From: Diphasiastrum complanatum
Taxonomy: Eukaryota > Streptophyta > Lycopodiopsida > Lycopodiales > Lycopodiaceae
DNA length: 64,000 bases
Direction: 5' to 3'
NCBI GenBank assembly: GCA_029204225.1
Contig: CM055092.1
Coordinates: forward strand, 85,286,810-85,350,809
The notes beneath the pieces were generated by a model. It was not told where the DNA came from. It made no database searches and worked only from the letters and a program-made list of their open reading frames with translations. The position numbers and the translations under genes were made by a program. The stretch's first letter is position 1, and every line of letters begins with the position of its first letter. This document shows positions 1 to 12,000 of this stretch, piece by piece.

Positions 1-1628
1 GAGGATTTATTCTTCAAGGATTTTTTGCGCTTTGTCGAAGATTTCTGATCAGGTTTCGAGGGGCTTTTGCTTCTCGTTGTGAGTTTGAATAATTTCTCCA
101 CGTCACTTGGCCAGGACTGATCTTCTGTCTTTGCCAGTTTTCCTTCAATAACGTCAATTCTCTGTACAACAACATCAGTCGCAGCTTTCGCTTTCGTGTC
201 TGCAGCAGCTGGTGTTGCTACATACTGATATTTGGGTTGTGGCTTCTGCGGCTGAGGGCAATCAGGATACTTGTGGCCAGGCTCTCTGCAATTCGAACAT
301 AATGGTACATAACCAATCGGCTTTTGTGGTTGAGGACAGTCAGGAGAAAAATGTCCCGGCTCTCCATAGTTGTAGCAGTTGCCCGAAACTGGTTTAGTCG
401 CGGTTTGAGAGTTTGTTGGTCCAACAAATTCAGGAGGATTATGTCTTCTTGGTGCGAACTTGGGTCTGTCCTGCTAGGCTGATGCTGCAGTACCCTGTAC
501 ATAGTTAGTAGTCGCATCATTTTGAAAAATCAAAAGTACCTCCTGGGCAGGATCTTCAATGTATTTGACATTCACAGTAGTGCAGTCTTCCTTAGTGTGT
601 CCGGAAGTTCCACATTTCGTACACCACATTCCTGAGTTGGAAGAAGACGCTTTTGGTCTTTTATCTGCAACTTCAGAGATCTGCACTTTCAAGCCATTAA
701 ACTTTTTATTAAGGTCAGCCATATTACTCTTCCAAAGCTTTTCCACTTTGGAAGTTGACGACTTATCCTCGACAACTTTCGTGTCGTCCTTTCGTTTAGT
801 TCGTCGTTTATTCTTTCTCTCTCCTTTGTCAGCTTCTGATTCTGATGAATGGCTGCTTTCAGATTTCGAGCTTGAAGAACTGGTACTTGAATCAGAATCT
901 GAATCTTCATCGCTATCACTAGAATCAGTCTTCGACTTTCGAGATTTCTTCGTCGATCGTCGCTTTCGTGCTAGTTTCGAGGTCTCGAAATTTTCGGCAC
1001 TAGCTATTACTGCTGCTAAGGAGGTCATGTCCCCTTGTCTGCAATACCGATCAATCTTTGGTGGTAGACCAGCCAAAAGCCATTCGATCTGCATATCTAC
1101 GGGATATATACCGGTTAGTTTTCCTATGAGATTTTTAACCTTTCGTGTATATTTACGAAGGGATTCTTTACTCTTCTTCTGAACATTGTTCAGATGTCCA
1201 AGAATTCTAGATTTGTAACCGATCTCTCTGAACTGGTTCAGAAACACATCTTTCAGCAAGTACCAGGTTCCTACACGGCCTGGTTCAACTTGACTGTACC
1301 ATATGCGCGCCTGCTTTCTTAGCAGACCAGGGAAAATTCGTAGTTTGTCTACGTCAGTACCCTCGTTATTCGCATTAGCGACTGACTCGAATTGTGAGAC
1401 ATAGCTATCTGCATCATCGGAAGAAGTCCCTTTAAAATGATCGTGTTTAATTTCAGAGATAGAAGTGAAACGTGCAGCAGGACCCTCGATACCGAAGCTA
1501 ATTAGGAGTTCAAGTAACTGGGCAATGATTTCGTCTAGATTTCTTCGACTAGTATTCTCACTTTGTCTTCGTAAAAATTCCTCTCTAAGCTTACAATATC
1601 GTTCTAATTTGGATTCTCTATCTGACAT
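1..1628 (-). pseudogene. Ty3/gypsy Gag, interrupted by one in-frame TAG and running off the left edge
   Basis: Start ATG at 1628 (MSDRESKLERYCKLREEF). A retrotransposon Gag core follows (ARIWYSQVEPGRVGTWYLLK, then FLNQFREIGY), then a Ser/Asp/Lys-rich linker, then a zinc knuckle CTKCGTSGHTKEDC. A TAG at 474-476 stops the frame. The same frame then stays open to position 1 with two more knuckles: a defective CYNYGEPGH...C, where the second Cys is Tyr, and an intact CSNCREPGHKYPDC. A tRNA-Asp-type primer site and an LTR lie just upstream (1681 onward), so this is the first gene of a minus-strand gypsy element whose pol lies outside the window. Whether the TAG is a mutation or a readthrough codon cannot be told here. 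Confidence 0.85.
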
Positions 1629-1680
1629 ACACTAGAGATGGAGATGGATTTGTCAAATTTCTTATAACTTTCTTAAACTA

Positions 1681-1698
1681 TCCCCGACAACGGCGCCA
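1681..1698 (-). other. Retroelement primer-binding site, tRNA-Asp type
   Basis: On the minus strand this reads TGGCGCCGTTGTCGGGGA, the usual primer-binding site of plant Tat/Athila-type gypsy elements with one base changed. It lies between the LTR end (1704) and the Gag start (1628). Confidence 0.85.
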
Positions 1699-1703
1699 AA
1701 AAT

Positions 1704-2679
1704 TGGTATATGTCGTGCTATACCAACAGGGTTAATATAGATTTTATAGTAAATAATGTCGTTCCCACAGAGGACAGCGTTAGAAAGTTATGTTTTTGGT
1801 ACAATTATGGCAAGTGGTTTCGAGTGTTATTCTGGTTGTCGACAGACATTAAAAAGTAACCAGTATTACTTATGTTTGGGATGGGTAATGTTAATAAATT
1901 CAGAACAACAATCTGGCCTCTATCGAATCGAATGAAGCGCGTAGTACAGCAGTACTACACTCTGGCTGATTAAGGTGTCAACAGAGAATCGAGAATTGTT
2001 CGATGTATTCGCGACTGTGCATAGTCGTTATTCGAGTGCCGAAAGAAAGTATTCGCGACAGACGAATAAGATGGTTTAAAGACAGTTCTTTAGAGAATGC
2101 ATTACGGAAACACAACAAATGACTGTAATGCACTAGAGCGACTGTTTGATCAGAGAGTAATTCATGAAATGCGTTAGCAGTGCAGAGAACAGAGATAAGA
2201 GAGAATAACTCACAGAACTCTATTCACTTCTTCAATCTCTTACATAAGCATAAACTCTTCTCTCTCGATGATTGAGACTGAAGTGTGAGATCAATATATG
2301 TTCTACGGGGCGAACAAACACACCTCTAAAACAACAGGTGCGTCGCCTGCGAAAGGGTCTAGTTAACAATTAGACTGAAAATACGTTCAACTATACCATA
2401 GGAGGTATACTTAACTATGAGTTAAAGTTACTCTAGTTTATCATGTCTTTTTGTATCTAGTCGTTTCGTATGGACGACCTAGTAAAGGTTGTCCAAGACA
2501 ATGTCTTTTCCTTTTAAAGGTCTTGTTCTTAATTACAAGGCAAGTACTTTGGAGGAATATTCCCGAAAAATGACTTAGGCCTCTTCATGATTTATACTTA
2601 ACCGGCTCATATCTTCATTTTCGAGTATATCATGCCATATTTATGTTGATATTCAATTTTTAACATTTTCGTGGCATCA
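1704..2679 (-). repeat. 5' LTR of the minus-strand gypsy element (outer boundary approximate)
   Basis: The inner edge is set by the primer site: the LTR ends ...TATACCA on the minus strand, five bases before TGGCGCC. The outer edge is my best guess: a minus-strand TGATGCCACG at 2679 gives TG...CA ends and a length near 976 bp. The partner LTR is outside the window, so neither the length nor a target duplication can be checked. Confidence 0.55.
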
Positions 2680-3100
2680 CAAGTATGTCTCTAACATACA
2701 TAGTAAAGGAAGGTATGTCTTTAGAACATGGAAATGTATTCATGCCAGATGTGAAGGATCTTCATCATAAGATTAATCATGCTTGCCATGCACATGTAAC
2801 TGCTTCAAATCTAGCAATTTCCATGTAAAAACTGCCCCATTACAAGGTCCATTTCATCCTACCCTCTCCATTTTTTCAAAATCCTTGAGCCTTCTCTAAG
2901 AATGTCATTTGGGTTGGTTTAGAATTTCATCTTCTACTTTTATTTGATGACTCACTTTGCTGATCAGTTCTTTATCAGAGGGTTTGGATTTGCCCACATT
3001 TTTTTCTTTTCTTCTGAGTGCATTGTATATTCCGAGATATAGATTGTGCAGAGAATTGACTCAACACTGTATTTTAAACACCAGGTTTCCATGTGTTTCC
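2680..3100. other. Unassigned intron/intergenic DNA
   Basis: AT-rich sequence with no recognisable coding or repeat structure. I searched it for the preceding LIG1 exon and did not find one. Confidence 0.5.
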
Positions 3101-3223
3101 AAGATGGCCCATTTCATCGCAATGACCAAGAAGGTCACAGTTTTGCAAGTAGCCTACTTGTTTATCCCTGATGTGGTCAGATTGCATGGACTTTTGAAGT
3201 CCATTGTGTTTGATAGTGTCAGA
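3101..3223 (+). pseudogene. Ty3/gypsy integrase scrap
   Basis: About 40 codons reading KMAHFIAMTKKVTVLQVAYL then FIPDVVRLHG, the integrase-core pattern K-MAHFIP...VA-LF...V-RLHG. No flanking pol sequence remains in frame, so this is a decayed fragment. Confidence 0.75.
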
Positions 3224-3362
3224 CTCCAATCTGAAACTTAAATTCTAAACGTGGATCTGGAATTCCGATCCTTATTGATTTCCCTGCATGCACGCAACAT
3301 CAAAAAACATGAAACATGGGGGAGCTGGATGCCTTGTCTCCTCCCAACCTTTGTTTTATAGA

Positions 3363-3600
3363 TTATGGTGAGAAATGCCTCTCTCTAGTCCACTTATGGA
3401 CAATCCTCAAGCTCCCCTTAACCCTGACCTTTCTTAACGTTGACACATGGCCAATTCCATGCACAGTCGACACTTGCCACTTGGCAGTACCCTGACACAT
3501 AGGCAAGTGATTAGGTTGACATGTGTCACTCATACACTGGACCAAGTGTCTCAGTGAGCATCTGACAAGTTTCTTGTTGACTAGTCAACTCTACTACTTT
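3363..3600 (-). repeat. Chromovirus LTR fragment, related to 12600-12830
   Basis: The reverse complement aligns base by base, with scattered differences, to 12600-12830. Shared blocks include gttgactag, gtgacac, cttgcctatg, gcaagtgtcg and ctgtgcatgga. The 12.6 kb copy ends at a primer-binding site, so both are LTR pieces of one family in opposite orientation. Confidence 0.65.
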
Positions 3601-3639
3601 TTAGGAGGTCGGTAATTAATGACCTACTACCTTATACCA

Positions 3640-4040
3640 AAGCTCAACATGCGACTCAAAGGCTCAAAAGCACACTCCATTTGCTAATCCCCAACAAATG
3701 CCCTAAGCATGTCCTCTAAGGTCTAGTTGACTCTCTCAATTTGGCCATCTATTTTAGGATGCTCCGTACTGCTCATTCTCAATTGGACTTCTAGTTTGGC
3801 CATATTTGCTGTCCAAAAGCTCCCAATAATCGAGTATCTCTGTGAGACACTATGGATGACGAAAATCCATGAAGTCCAAATACATGCTCGATAAATAGGC
3901 TAGCTACTCCAGATGCATCAATCTTTTTATGCGTTGGAATAAAATGAGCCATCTTAGTGAGTTTGTCAACTATAACCAAGATAGAGTCATGCTGTAACTG
4001 CGTATGAGGCAATTTGGTGACAAAGTAGAGAATGTGCTAG
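3640..4040 (-). pseudogene. Ty3/gypsy integrase fragment with stops
   Basis: On the minus strand it encodes LVIVDKLTKMAHFIPTHKKI, then VFGLHG. After a frame break it gives STEHPKIDGQIERVN-stop-TLEDMLRAFVGD, the well-known gypsy integrase core (HPQTDGQTERVN). Multiple stops show it is dead. Confidence 0.8.
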
Positions 4041-4048
4041 ATTGGAGG

Positions 4049-4195
4049 CATCGATGATTGCAGAATCGTCTCTTTCGAGAGTATTTAGTGACTTGGAAAG
4101 GCCATCCATCGTCTGATGCTACTTGTGAGGCCTGATAGTTTGCAGAAGTCTTATCTAAAGTTTGTCATCTAGGACTGACTAGAGGAGAGAAGGAT
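4049..4195 (+). pseudogene. Chromodomain tail of chromovirus integrase, degraded copy
   Basis: Aligns to 36376-36533, where the frame is intact: RNRLF[16 protein letters not shown] then YPEF/YLKF-like sequence, here with a stop after EA. It ends at a polypurine stretch directly before an LTR start (TGTTAG at 4196). Orientation is opposite to the adjacent integrase piece, so the two are not one element. Confidence 0.7.
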
Positions 4196-4640
4196 TGTTA
4201 GAGCCCAATCTGTTGAATCTAATGTGACCTTGACACAGCCGGTTACCAGAGGGTCTGAGGCCAAGTGTTGGTGAAGGCCGGTAAACTTGGTGGACATCTG
4301 GCCCAAGTTGGGACAGGTGCATCACAAGTAGTGACCTAGTGTGACCTTTTGACAAGCTATTAGAGAAGTAGCGATTTGTGATCGTTGGGATCCTAGACGT
4401 CAGTGACCAAGTTGACAAGCAGCTTGGATGGTGGGGCATGGGGGTGTTACCCTATAGTCATTCACAGGTCACAAATAACATGCATGCTAGGAGGACTGAT
4501 CACCCATAGCTGGATGCCATATGCCAAGTGATAGGAATAGTAGGTAGAAGGACTCAAAGAGGGGGTGCCTACGATTGGGAGGTTCATTCTGCACACCGGC
4601 CATCTAGCTTGAAGAGACGAGCTTGTGACACTCACCATTG
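4196..4640 (+). repeat. Chromovirus 3' LTR fragment, copy of 36534-36996
   Basis: Begins TGTTAGAGCCCA after the purine tract and tracks the 36.5 kb copy through ccagagggtctgaggccaag, gttgggatcctag, ggtgttaccctat, actgatcaccca and gagcttgtgacactca. The far end is not defined. Confidence 0.7.
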
Positions 4641-5779
4641 TTTTTTCTTTTTTCATTTGCAAAATAAGAGCAGGTTGCAAGTAAGTTAACATTGATAATC
4701 ATCCTGCCTGAAAATGACTTTTGAGCATCTGCTTAAAACTAATCAAAATTGCTCAAGAATGCTTTTTTGTTGGAACCTGCTTGCTCAAATTTTATCTCAA
4801 GTCCATTCTTGGCATTCTCATTTTGCCCATTACTGGATGCTGTTTCTAGGAAATTCTTTTATTGCATATGGATAAGCTGGATATTTGTATTTACATTGCT
4901 CATTGGAGAAATACCATGAATATAAAAAATGGCATACTATCTACATGAATGAAGGGCTAATTTAGAGAGATGCTGAACCTCTTGGATCCTGCTGCTATTT
5001 CATGGCAAAATGAAAATTTTAAATTTCATAGTGTTATGAGTTCCTTTTAAGGGTTCTAAATTTTGAAATTTAACTTGTGCTTTACTACAAGAAAAGACTG
5101 AACAAGGCCACACCAAATCTTTGGTGCCCGTTGAAAGAAGCTAAGATTTTAATGGCATGAAATGTGTATTTCTGGCTGACGGCTTGGATTGCCTATTCAT
5201 GTTCTATGATCATTCTTTCTGGCACTATCTTGAAAATAGTAGAATTTTGGTGCCAGCAACCTGTTGTTGCATGCTTTTTTAAGATGTCTCTTGATATTTA
5301 TCAAACTGGTAATGTGAAAAGTCTTTTAAGTATATTTTTGTGTTGGATTCAGCTGGTGGAACCCAGGCAATACCTACTGTGTCAGCCTTGGATCTTGTAA
5401 CTCATGATATCATCTTTTGTAACATAATGGGCTGTTTTTTCAATCAATTGCAATCATTTGCAATATAATCTTGGGAGAATTTAATGCTCCTGTTCAATTT
5501 AGATAGTCTGTCTACAAGGTAGTAGTTGTTAACTGATGTCCATTTCAGAAAATCCATATTTTTGTTGAGTGAAAGATGAAGTGAAAAGATTAAGCAAGCC
5601 TTCTGCTGCTCACGAGGCTATGTTCTTGATGACTAGAAGTCCCCTGTGTACGATTGTGAAGCTGGACAGTAGCAGGTCTGGGTCAACCTTTCATTTGAAT
5701 CAAATGAGCTTGTAACTGCTTTTGCTTAAGCGAAATTTTAGGGTTCTTGTTTATTGAGAGTACCTGTTTGGTTTTGCAG
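4641..5779 (+). other. LIG1 intron upstream of first visible exon
   Basis: Contains no recognisable ORF, repeat or exon, only AT-rich DNA ending in the branch/pyrimidine region and acceptor at 5779. Confidence 0.6.
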
Positions 5780-6009
5780 TGATTTCCAATGAATCAGGCA
5801 GGCTAGTTATTACCGAAATCCTTTGTAACGCCTTTCGTACAGTGATTGCAACCAAACGTTCAGATTTACTTGCTGTTGTGTACCTCTCTGCCAATAAAGT
5901 AGCACCTGCGCATGAAGGAGTTGAATTAGGAATTGGTGATGCAGCCATTATTAAAGCACTTGCAGATGCATTTGGAAGAAAGGAGGACCAAATAAAGAGT
6001 CAAATGAAG
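5780..6009 (+). CDS. LIG1: LIG1 exon 1 of those visible (DNA-binding domain start)
   Basis: The acceptor is ttttgcag; the first two bases complete a Leu codon begun in an unseen exon. It encodes the ligase N-terminal domain stretch ISNESGR ... TVIAT ... [20 protein letters not shown], a hallmark of plant LIG1. It ends at AAG before donor gtaatt. An in-frame GTG over the acceptor is not a real start. No exon ending in the matching phase with ligase sequence was found between 2680 and 5779. Confidence 0.96.
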
Positions 6010-9000
6010 GTAATTTTGTTTTTGGAAAATGAACAAGGATCTGTGCTGAATTGTGAAGCACGTTAGGCATAATATTTGTCAGGTAGTGAAAGGTCTCAAA
6101 GACTATATGCGGTTAGACATTCTGCTTTCTCTATTACACTCAGTTGCCCCTTCTTTGCGGCACTTGTTGTCCTGATGGCTGGAAAATTTATGATCTTTAA
6201 TTCTCATTTTGTAGGCTTTAGGTGATTTGGGACTTGTGGCTAAAGCAAGCCGCTCAACTCAACGCTTGATGATTAAGCCAACAGCATTGACTTGTGTGAA
6301 AGTTCTTGAAACCTTTCGTTTCATTGCTAAGGTAATAAGCTCTTGCTTTTATGCTCAAGTTTGTAGTTTTAGTGGCTGGATGAGTTGAACATCACTTATT
6401 ACTATTTAGGTTCGTTTGAAGTAGAACATCGCGTATAACTTTACCAACCTTGATTGGTACCCAAGCATACAAAGCTTATATTGAGACGTGGATTACCATA
6501 TTTGGTAGGAACAAGTTGAGTACCAGCTTCTGGTATATTTAGAACTTTCTCATGAGTCTTTTCTTCAGAAGATATCTGCATGATTCCAATTTAAGGCCAA
6601 GTTACAGGTATGCTGTAGGCGTTTCAGAGACAATCACTTTTTCTGTGTTTGGTCAAGGCTCAAGGTTAGATCCAAACCCTTGATAGATGACGCAGCAGCT
6701 ATAGTCGTTAGCGTCATAGTGAGTTGCACAAGTTTGGTCCCATGAAACATAATTAAACTTCAATTTGTATGCAATTTTTTATTGACAATTTTACATGCAA
6801 GTTTGCCACATAAATGAGTATGGTTTTCAGATTATTTGAGAGCTCATAGTTTGGGAACTGATTTGCATGTTACTTTATCTTGTAGCTGACTATTTAGAAA
6901 AAAAAGATCCATCTTTATTTAGCTTGATTATGAAGCATTAAGTCTCTATTTGGATGTCAGACATTCCTCCAAATTGATGAGCAACACGTTTATGCTTATA
7001 TGTTCCATCCTCGTTTGTGCATGTGGCATAACAGCCATGTTCTATAAGTATTGCTTTTTTTTAGCAAGTCTAGTGATTTCAATCATGTGGACTTGAATTT
7101 TGCACATTGGTTTTGGCTTTCACGGCTGAGTTCAATCCTCATACTCGAAAATCATGAGCACTTTACTTTTTGTAATAGCTGAAAATATCTGTAGATGTAT
7201 CTCAATTCATGTGGCATTTGGCTTTAAATGCAGCATGGCGATCGACTGTGATTGTGGCATCAATTCCATGCTACCTGTGATGGTTCACTTTTCACAATAT
7301 GAAAAATGTGACATTGAAGAAAGTTTTTGATCTGGCTTTTGGGTTGTTTCCTTAAACCACGCTTTTGTGTGCACCTCAAAGCTTATTAAGGGAGCTGATT
7401 TTAAGTTAACCATAAGAAAATAAGACTGTCTCTATATCCTGTTTGCCTCTTATGGGAATGAGATAAGGTGAGTTAGAAGGTGCATGGCAGTAAGTCTTGA
7501 TGTATTATTTCCTTCTATGTCACTCTTTGAAGAGAACAGATCACCAATGTTTGAGTGACTTTACGATATATTCCACTTTTAGATGAAATGTGGACCCTTT
7601 GGTATTTTTGAGATGTTTTTCCTATTATTAATTCTAATCAAGTTCCTACATTCTTGTAGCTGTTTGTCTTGGTGCCATACATGTTGTGAATGATGAAAGA
7701 TGATGAAATTATGTATTTGGAGCCTTGGGGTTCCCAATTTGAGTGTTCTTAGTTAAGGGATGTTGTCGGCCATCAATTCTTGAAAATAAATAAAAAGCAA
7801 TTGCCACATCATTTGATGCATTATCATTATCATCTTGACTTTGCTGTGAAAAGGAGAGGGAGTCATACTCAGACTGAATGTGCGGAGTCTGGTTCTGGCG
7901 TAATTGTCAGACATAGGAGAGTTCATCCTTTTTAGTATTTGAACTTATGGGCCTTCTACATCAGGATTGCAACATTCATGTTTTTGGGCATCTGCTAATT
8001 TGGTACAGGAAAGTGGAAAGGAGAGCCAGGATAAGAAGCGGGCTCGAATAAAAGCACTTCTTGTTGCAGCAACTGATTGTGAACCACAGTATCTTGTACG
8101 ATTGCTTCAGGTAACATTTGGACCTTTGTTTGAGTTTGCCTTCATATATTTAGTGACCTGGACTGTTTACATGGGGTAGGCATGCTATGGATATGTAAGC
8201 CCACTTATTGCATTTGGAAGCCCACATGACAGTGCTGTGCATTTTAGGCCAAGATGCGGATTGGGTTAGCGGAGCAGACTGTTTTAGCTGCATTAGCACA
8301 AGCTGCAGTGCTTTCAGAACATCCTCCTGTTCTACCAGCACAACTTGAAGATCGGCTTGACGAAGTTAGTCACAAAAAAGTAGTTTGTGTTCAATGTCAT
8401 GAAAAGATTGTATCCATCTTCTTTTTAGAGTTTTCCTCGGAGCAAATCTTATGTGCTCAAAGAAACATAAATGATTTTTGCAAGAAGAGTGGCTTGTTGA
8501 ACTCAGCAAGGGTTCAAGTCTTCCATTCCTCTGTACGATACCTACACCCTGATGGGATCATTGTCATCTCAGGCGGTTCAAATAATGAAACGTACATATT
8601 CTGTGCTTCCTATATATGAAAGAGTTATACCAGCGCTGCTAGATGAGGGAATCTCAAAACTACCAAATGTTTGTGACTTCACCCTCGGCGTGCCTATTGG
8701 GCCGATGCTTGCCAAACCTACAAAAGGTGTTTCAGAGGTTCTCGACAAGTTCCAAGATCTTGTGTTTACTTGTGAGTACAAGTACGACGGTGAGCGAGCT
8801 CAAGTAAGTGTCAAGTTTCAACAATATTTAATTGTTTTTTGTTGATGTCCCTTTATGCTCTTTTTAAGATGTTACGTCTTTTCAAGATTTTGTTTTAGCC
8901 TGTTTGTTCCAAGAAAAACCTTTTACAATCTGATTTCTTCAAAGCTCAATGTGAACGTTTAAGGATAGTGGACTATGTAATTGGAAGTTGGAACTTTATT

Positions 9001-12000
9001 TACTGCATTGATGTTGAGGTCTGTGGTGATGAAATACAGATTCATTATCTGGAGGATGGTTCTGTCGAAATATACAGTCGAAATGCGGAAAGAAACACTG
9101 CAAAATTTCCAGATGTTATTGCATCTTTGATTAAGTAAGGAGGTTTCTATTTCTTTGATCAGCTATAAATGCTAAAGTCTTTCACACGATAAAAATATTG
9201 CTTGTAATTTTGAAAAAAAGTAATATTTCCAAGTTATCGGTTGGTTCACAAATGCGTAGAAGCTACTCACTACAGTGATAGAGGTTTTTGAGCAATTTTA
9301 GAATCTCAAACTCATCTGAATCTTGGCTATCATGAGGTAAGAGCTGATGAGAAATGTTTACATTACTATTTCTTGATTGCTTTTCTTCGTGTTAGGGCCT
9401 AGGCACCTATAGGCTTTCAAACTTTCAGCTTGATAAATGTGGCATTGAGTCATGCTGTTGAAATTTGACGTTTTAATAGAAATTTGTCAAGTAGGAGCAG
9501 AAGAATGTAGCCCAAATTTGTTTAACATGTAAATTTAATAGATTACATGAACTAGTGCTTTAGAGCATTGCTATGTGCAAGTATGCTTTTTTTCATCCTG
9601 AGAGGTCTCAGGAAATGCTCAGCCTAATATATTAACAGACAGAAAACTGGAATACAAAGTACTTGTTCAGGAAATTTCTCCTCCTAATAAGAGTCATACT
9701 TGATTGCCGCTCACAATAATGCCAAACGTAATCAATTTAGTAATAATGACTAAGTTTATACCTTGCACATTTTTTTATTATGTATTATATAAAACTCGGA
9801 CCCATTGGGCCTAGTGCTATACTACAGGTATTTAATATGTTCAACTAGTTAGTTTCATAGAGTCTAATGACTGTTTGTAATGTATCACCTTTCTTATTGA
9901 GGGGCAGATTGTTGGAGATTTCTGTAGAGAAACTCATTCTCTCTATGGATGCTTGTGAATGATGAAGGTAAGAGAACTAAGATTATCGTAATTGTTGATC
10001 GTCTAAGACTTTGTGGTTGGACTCCATGGGGTTGAAGATTGTACATGTCCTTTGTTATGTTGTGTATCGTAACAGCCTATCAAAGATCAAAATAAGATAA
10101 TTTTTTTAAAATTTTGAGGAACTTAATCAAAAAGAAAACCATAAACATGATGTGAATCGTGGGAACCACCCCACCATAGATGCATGCATGCTAGAAACTC
10201 TAACAATCACATAGCATACCAATTTTAGCCATGCAAGGCCATGATCAACTTTTGGCTACATACATCACCCTCTGAGCTACATCATGTGTGTAGAATCATT
10301 CAATGTAATGAAATGGAGTTTCATTGAAACATTGGCTCAATGTGTTTTGATAATATTTGTTACCTGCTCTTGCCTAAACAATGTTTTCTTTTCACACTTT
10401 ATGGCATGAGTCTTAACAACAAGAATGCTGACTATGGTCCCGACGTGTCCCAAACTCTAATTATATCTAATCGTCAATAAATTTTATGATATGGTGTCCT
10501 AAAAGCAAAACAATACATTCATTTGTTTGAGCTATCAGTTTCTTAGATAGATCAACTGTCCTACTAAGTGGCAATAAAGTTGTCTACCTAAGATAATCAG
10601 TCCTTTGATCATCTGTGTTGGAATATTGACCATTGACCATGTTTATGCTTTGCACAATTTTATGTCAAATGCTTAATGTAATTTGGACCCAAGGTGCTTT
10701 GGCCCATTATATTTCGTTAAGGCTTGTTATGTTGAAGGTAGTTGCAGGGGACACACCCATCTATGTATGGTGATCATCTCTTTCATTTTGGTTAATAACA
10801 ATTGTAGAGTTCCTCTCTCTCTCTCTCTCTCTAGTGTGGAGTCTTCCCCCTCTCTTTTGTTGAATGGTTAAGAGCCTGTGTGTGATTATTGAATTTGGGA
10901 CCTTCAATTTTGAAGTTGTTAGGGAGCTGAATAAACACATCTATCCATCCATGTAATCAGTCCTTCGACTATAGTTAGTAATACAATCCAGATTCCATTT
11001 ATTAGTTACATAGACCCATTAAATAAGCTGGCCGACTACCCACATGTATAGTGCAATCTTACTTGGCATGCCAATGATTTAACTGTTAATGCATACATCT
11101 AATAATATCGAGAAAAATTGTTGCAGTAGTTCTACACCACCAAGCATATGCAAAACTTTATTATTTGTCCAAATTAAAAGATGGACAAATAATAATTTAA
11201 ATTGATTTGAGGTGTAGCATGTATTATCTTATATCTTTATAGTGATTGTTGTTATGGGACCTACAATTATTTTCAGAGCCTTGTAAAAGGAAGATGAGAG
11301 GGATATGAAAACTTTTGAGAAGTAAGAGAGATCACTGCAGCAAAAATTAAAATTCAAAGCGAGAAGTAGAAAGCCATTGAAGGCTGAAACCTGTGAAGAA
11401 GAAGAGATGTGATCATTTTTGAAAGAGGAGAGTCTTTTGTTGAGGACAATTGCTTGTGTGAAGTAGAGGGACAAAGAGAGGAAGAAGCTTGAAGCATAGA
11501 ATAGCAAGAGAAACAAGTGTTAAAATCACAGTGCTGAAGAATGAAAGATTGCTGAAGGTTGAAAGTACATCCATTGCTGATTGTTTAGTGCGTTGAAAGA
11601 CCAACACGGAAGGCAGCCTAGAAATGACGCACAAAACTCAGCTAGGAAAGCCTCAAACTATAGAAGTGCAGGCTTAAACATAGGCAATTAAGGCGAATGA
11701 AGCCCACATGTAGGGACAAGCGAACATCTTGAAGGTTGTGGAAAGATGTTGCCTGTGAAGCAATCGCAGGAAAAACTAATCAAAAGGCAGCGATGCAGGT
11801 GGAAATCCATTCGTAAAGGCGTCTAAATTTCTTCATGGAGGAGAGAGGCAAAGGGTTTGTAGATGAGAGAAACAATACTTTGGGTCAATCCCCGTGAAGC
11901 AATCGCAGGAAAAACTAATCAAAAGGCAGCGATGCAGGTGGAAATCCATTCGTAAAGGCGTCTAAATTTCTTCATGGAGGAGAGAGGCAAAGGGTTTGTA

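Noticed and set aside
559-1182. 207-codon plus-strand ORF
   Set aside because: Antisense shadow of the gypsy Gag; its Ser/Leu/Glu-rich content mirrors the Ser/Asp/Lys linker on the other strand.
5779-6066. A stand-alone 95-codon gene starting at GTG 5779
   Set aside because: The GTG overlaps the splice acceptor; codons after 6009 are intronic. It is LIG1 exon sequence.
8552-8572. ATG at 8552 as a LIG1 start
   Set aside because: It lies in intron 4 just before the acceptor; the ligase alignment begins at 8573.
11229-11634. Leu/Phe/Ser-rich minus-strand ORFs that mimic signal-peptide proteins
   Set aside because: Purine-rich plus-strand DNA gives such frames by composition; no start context, partner exon or homology seen.
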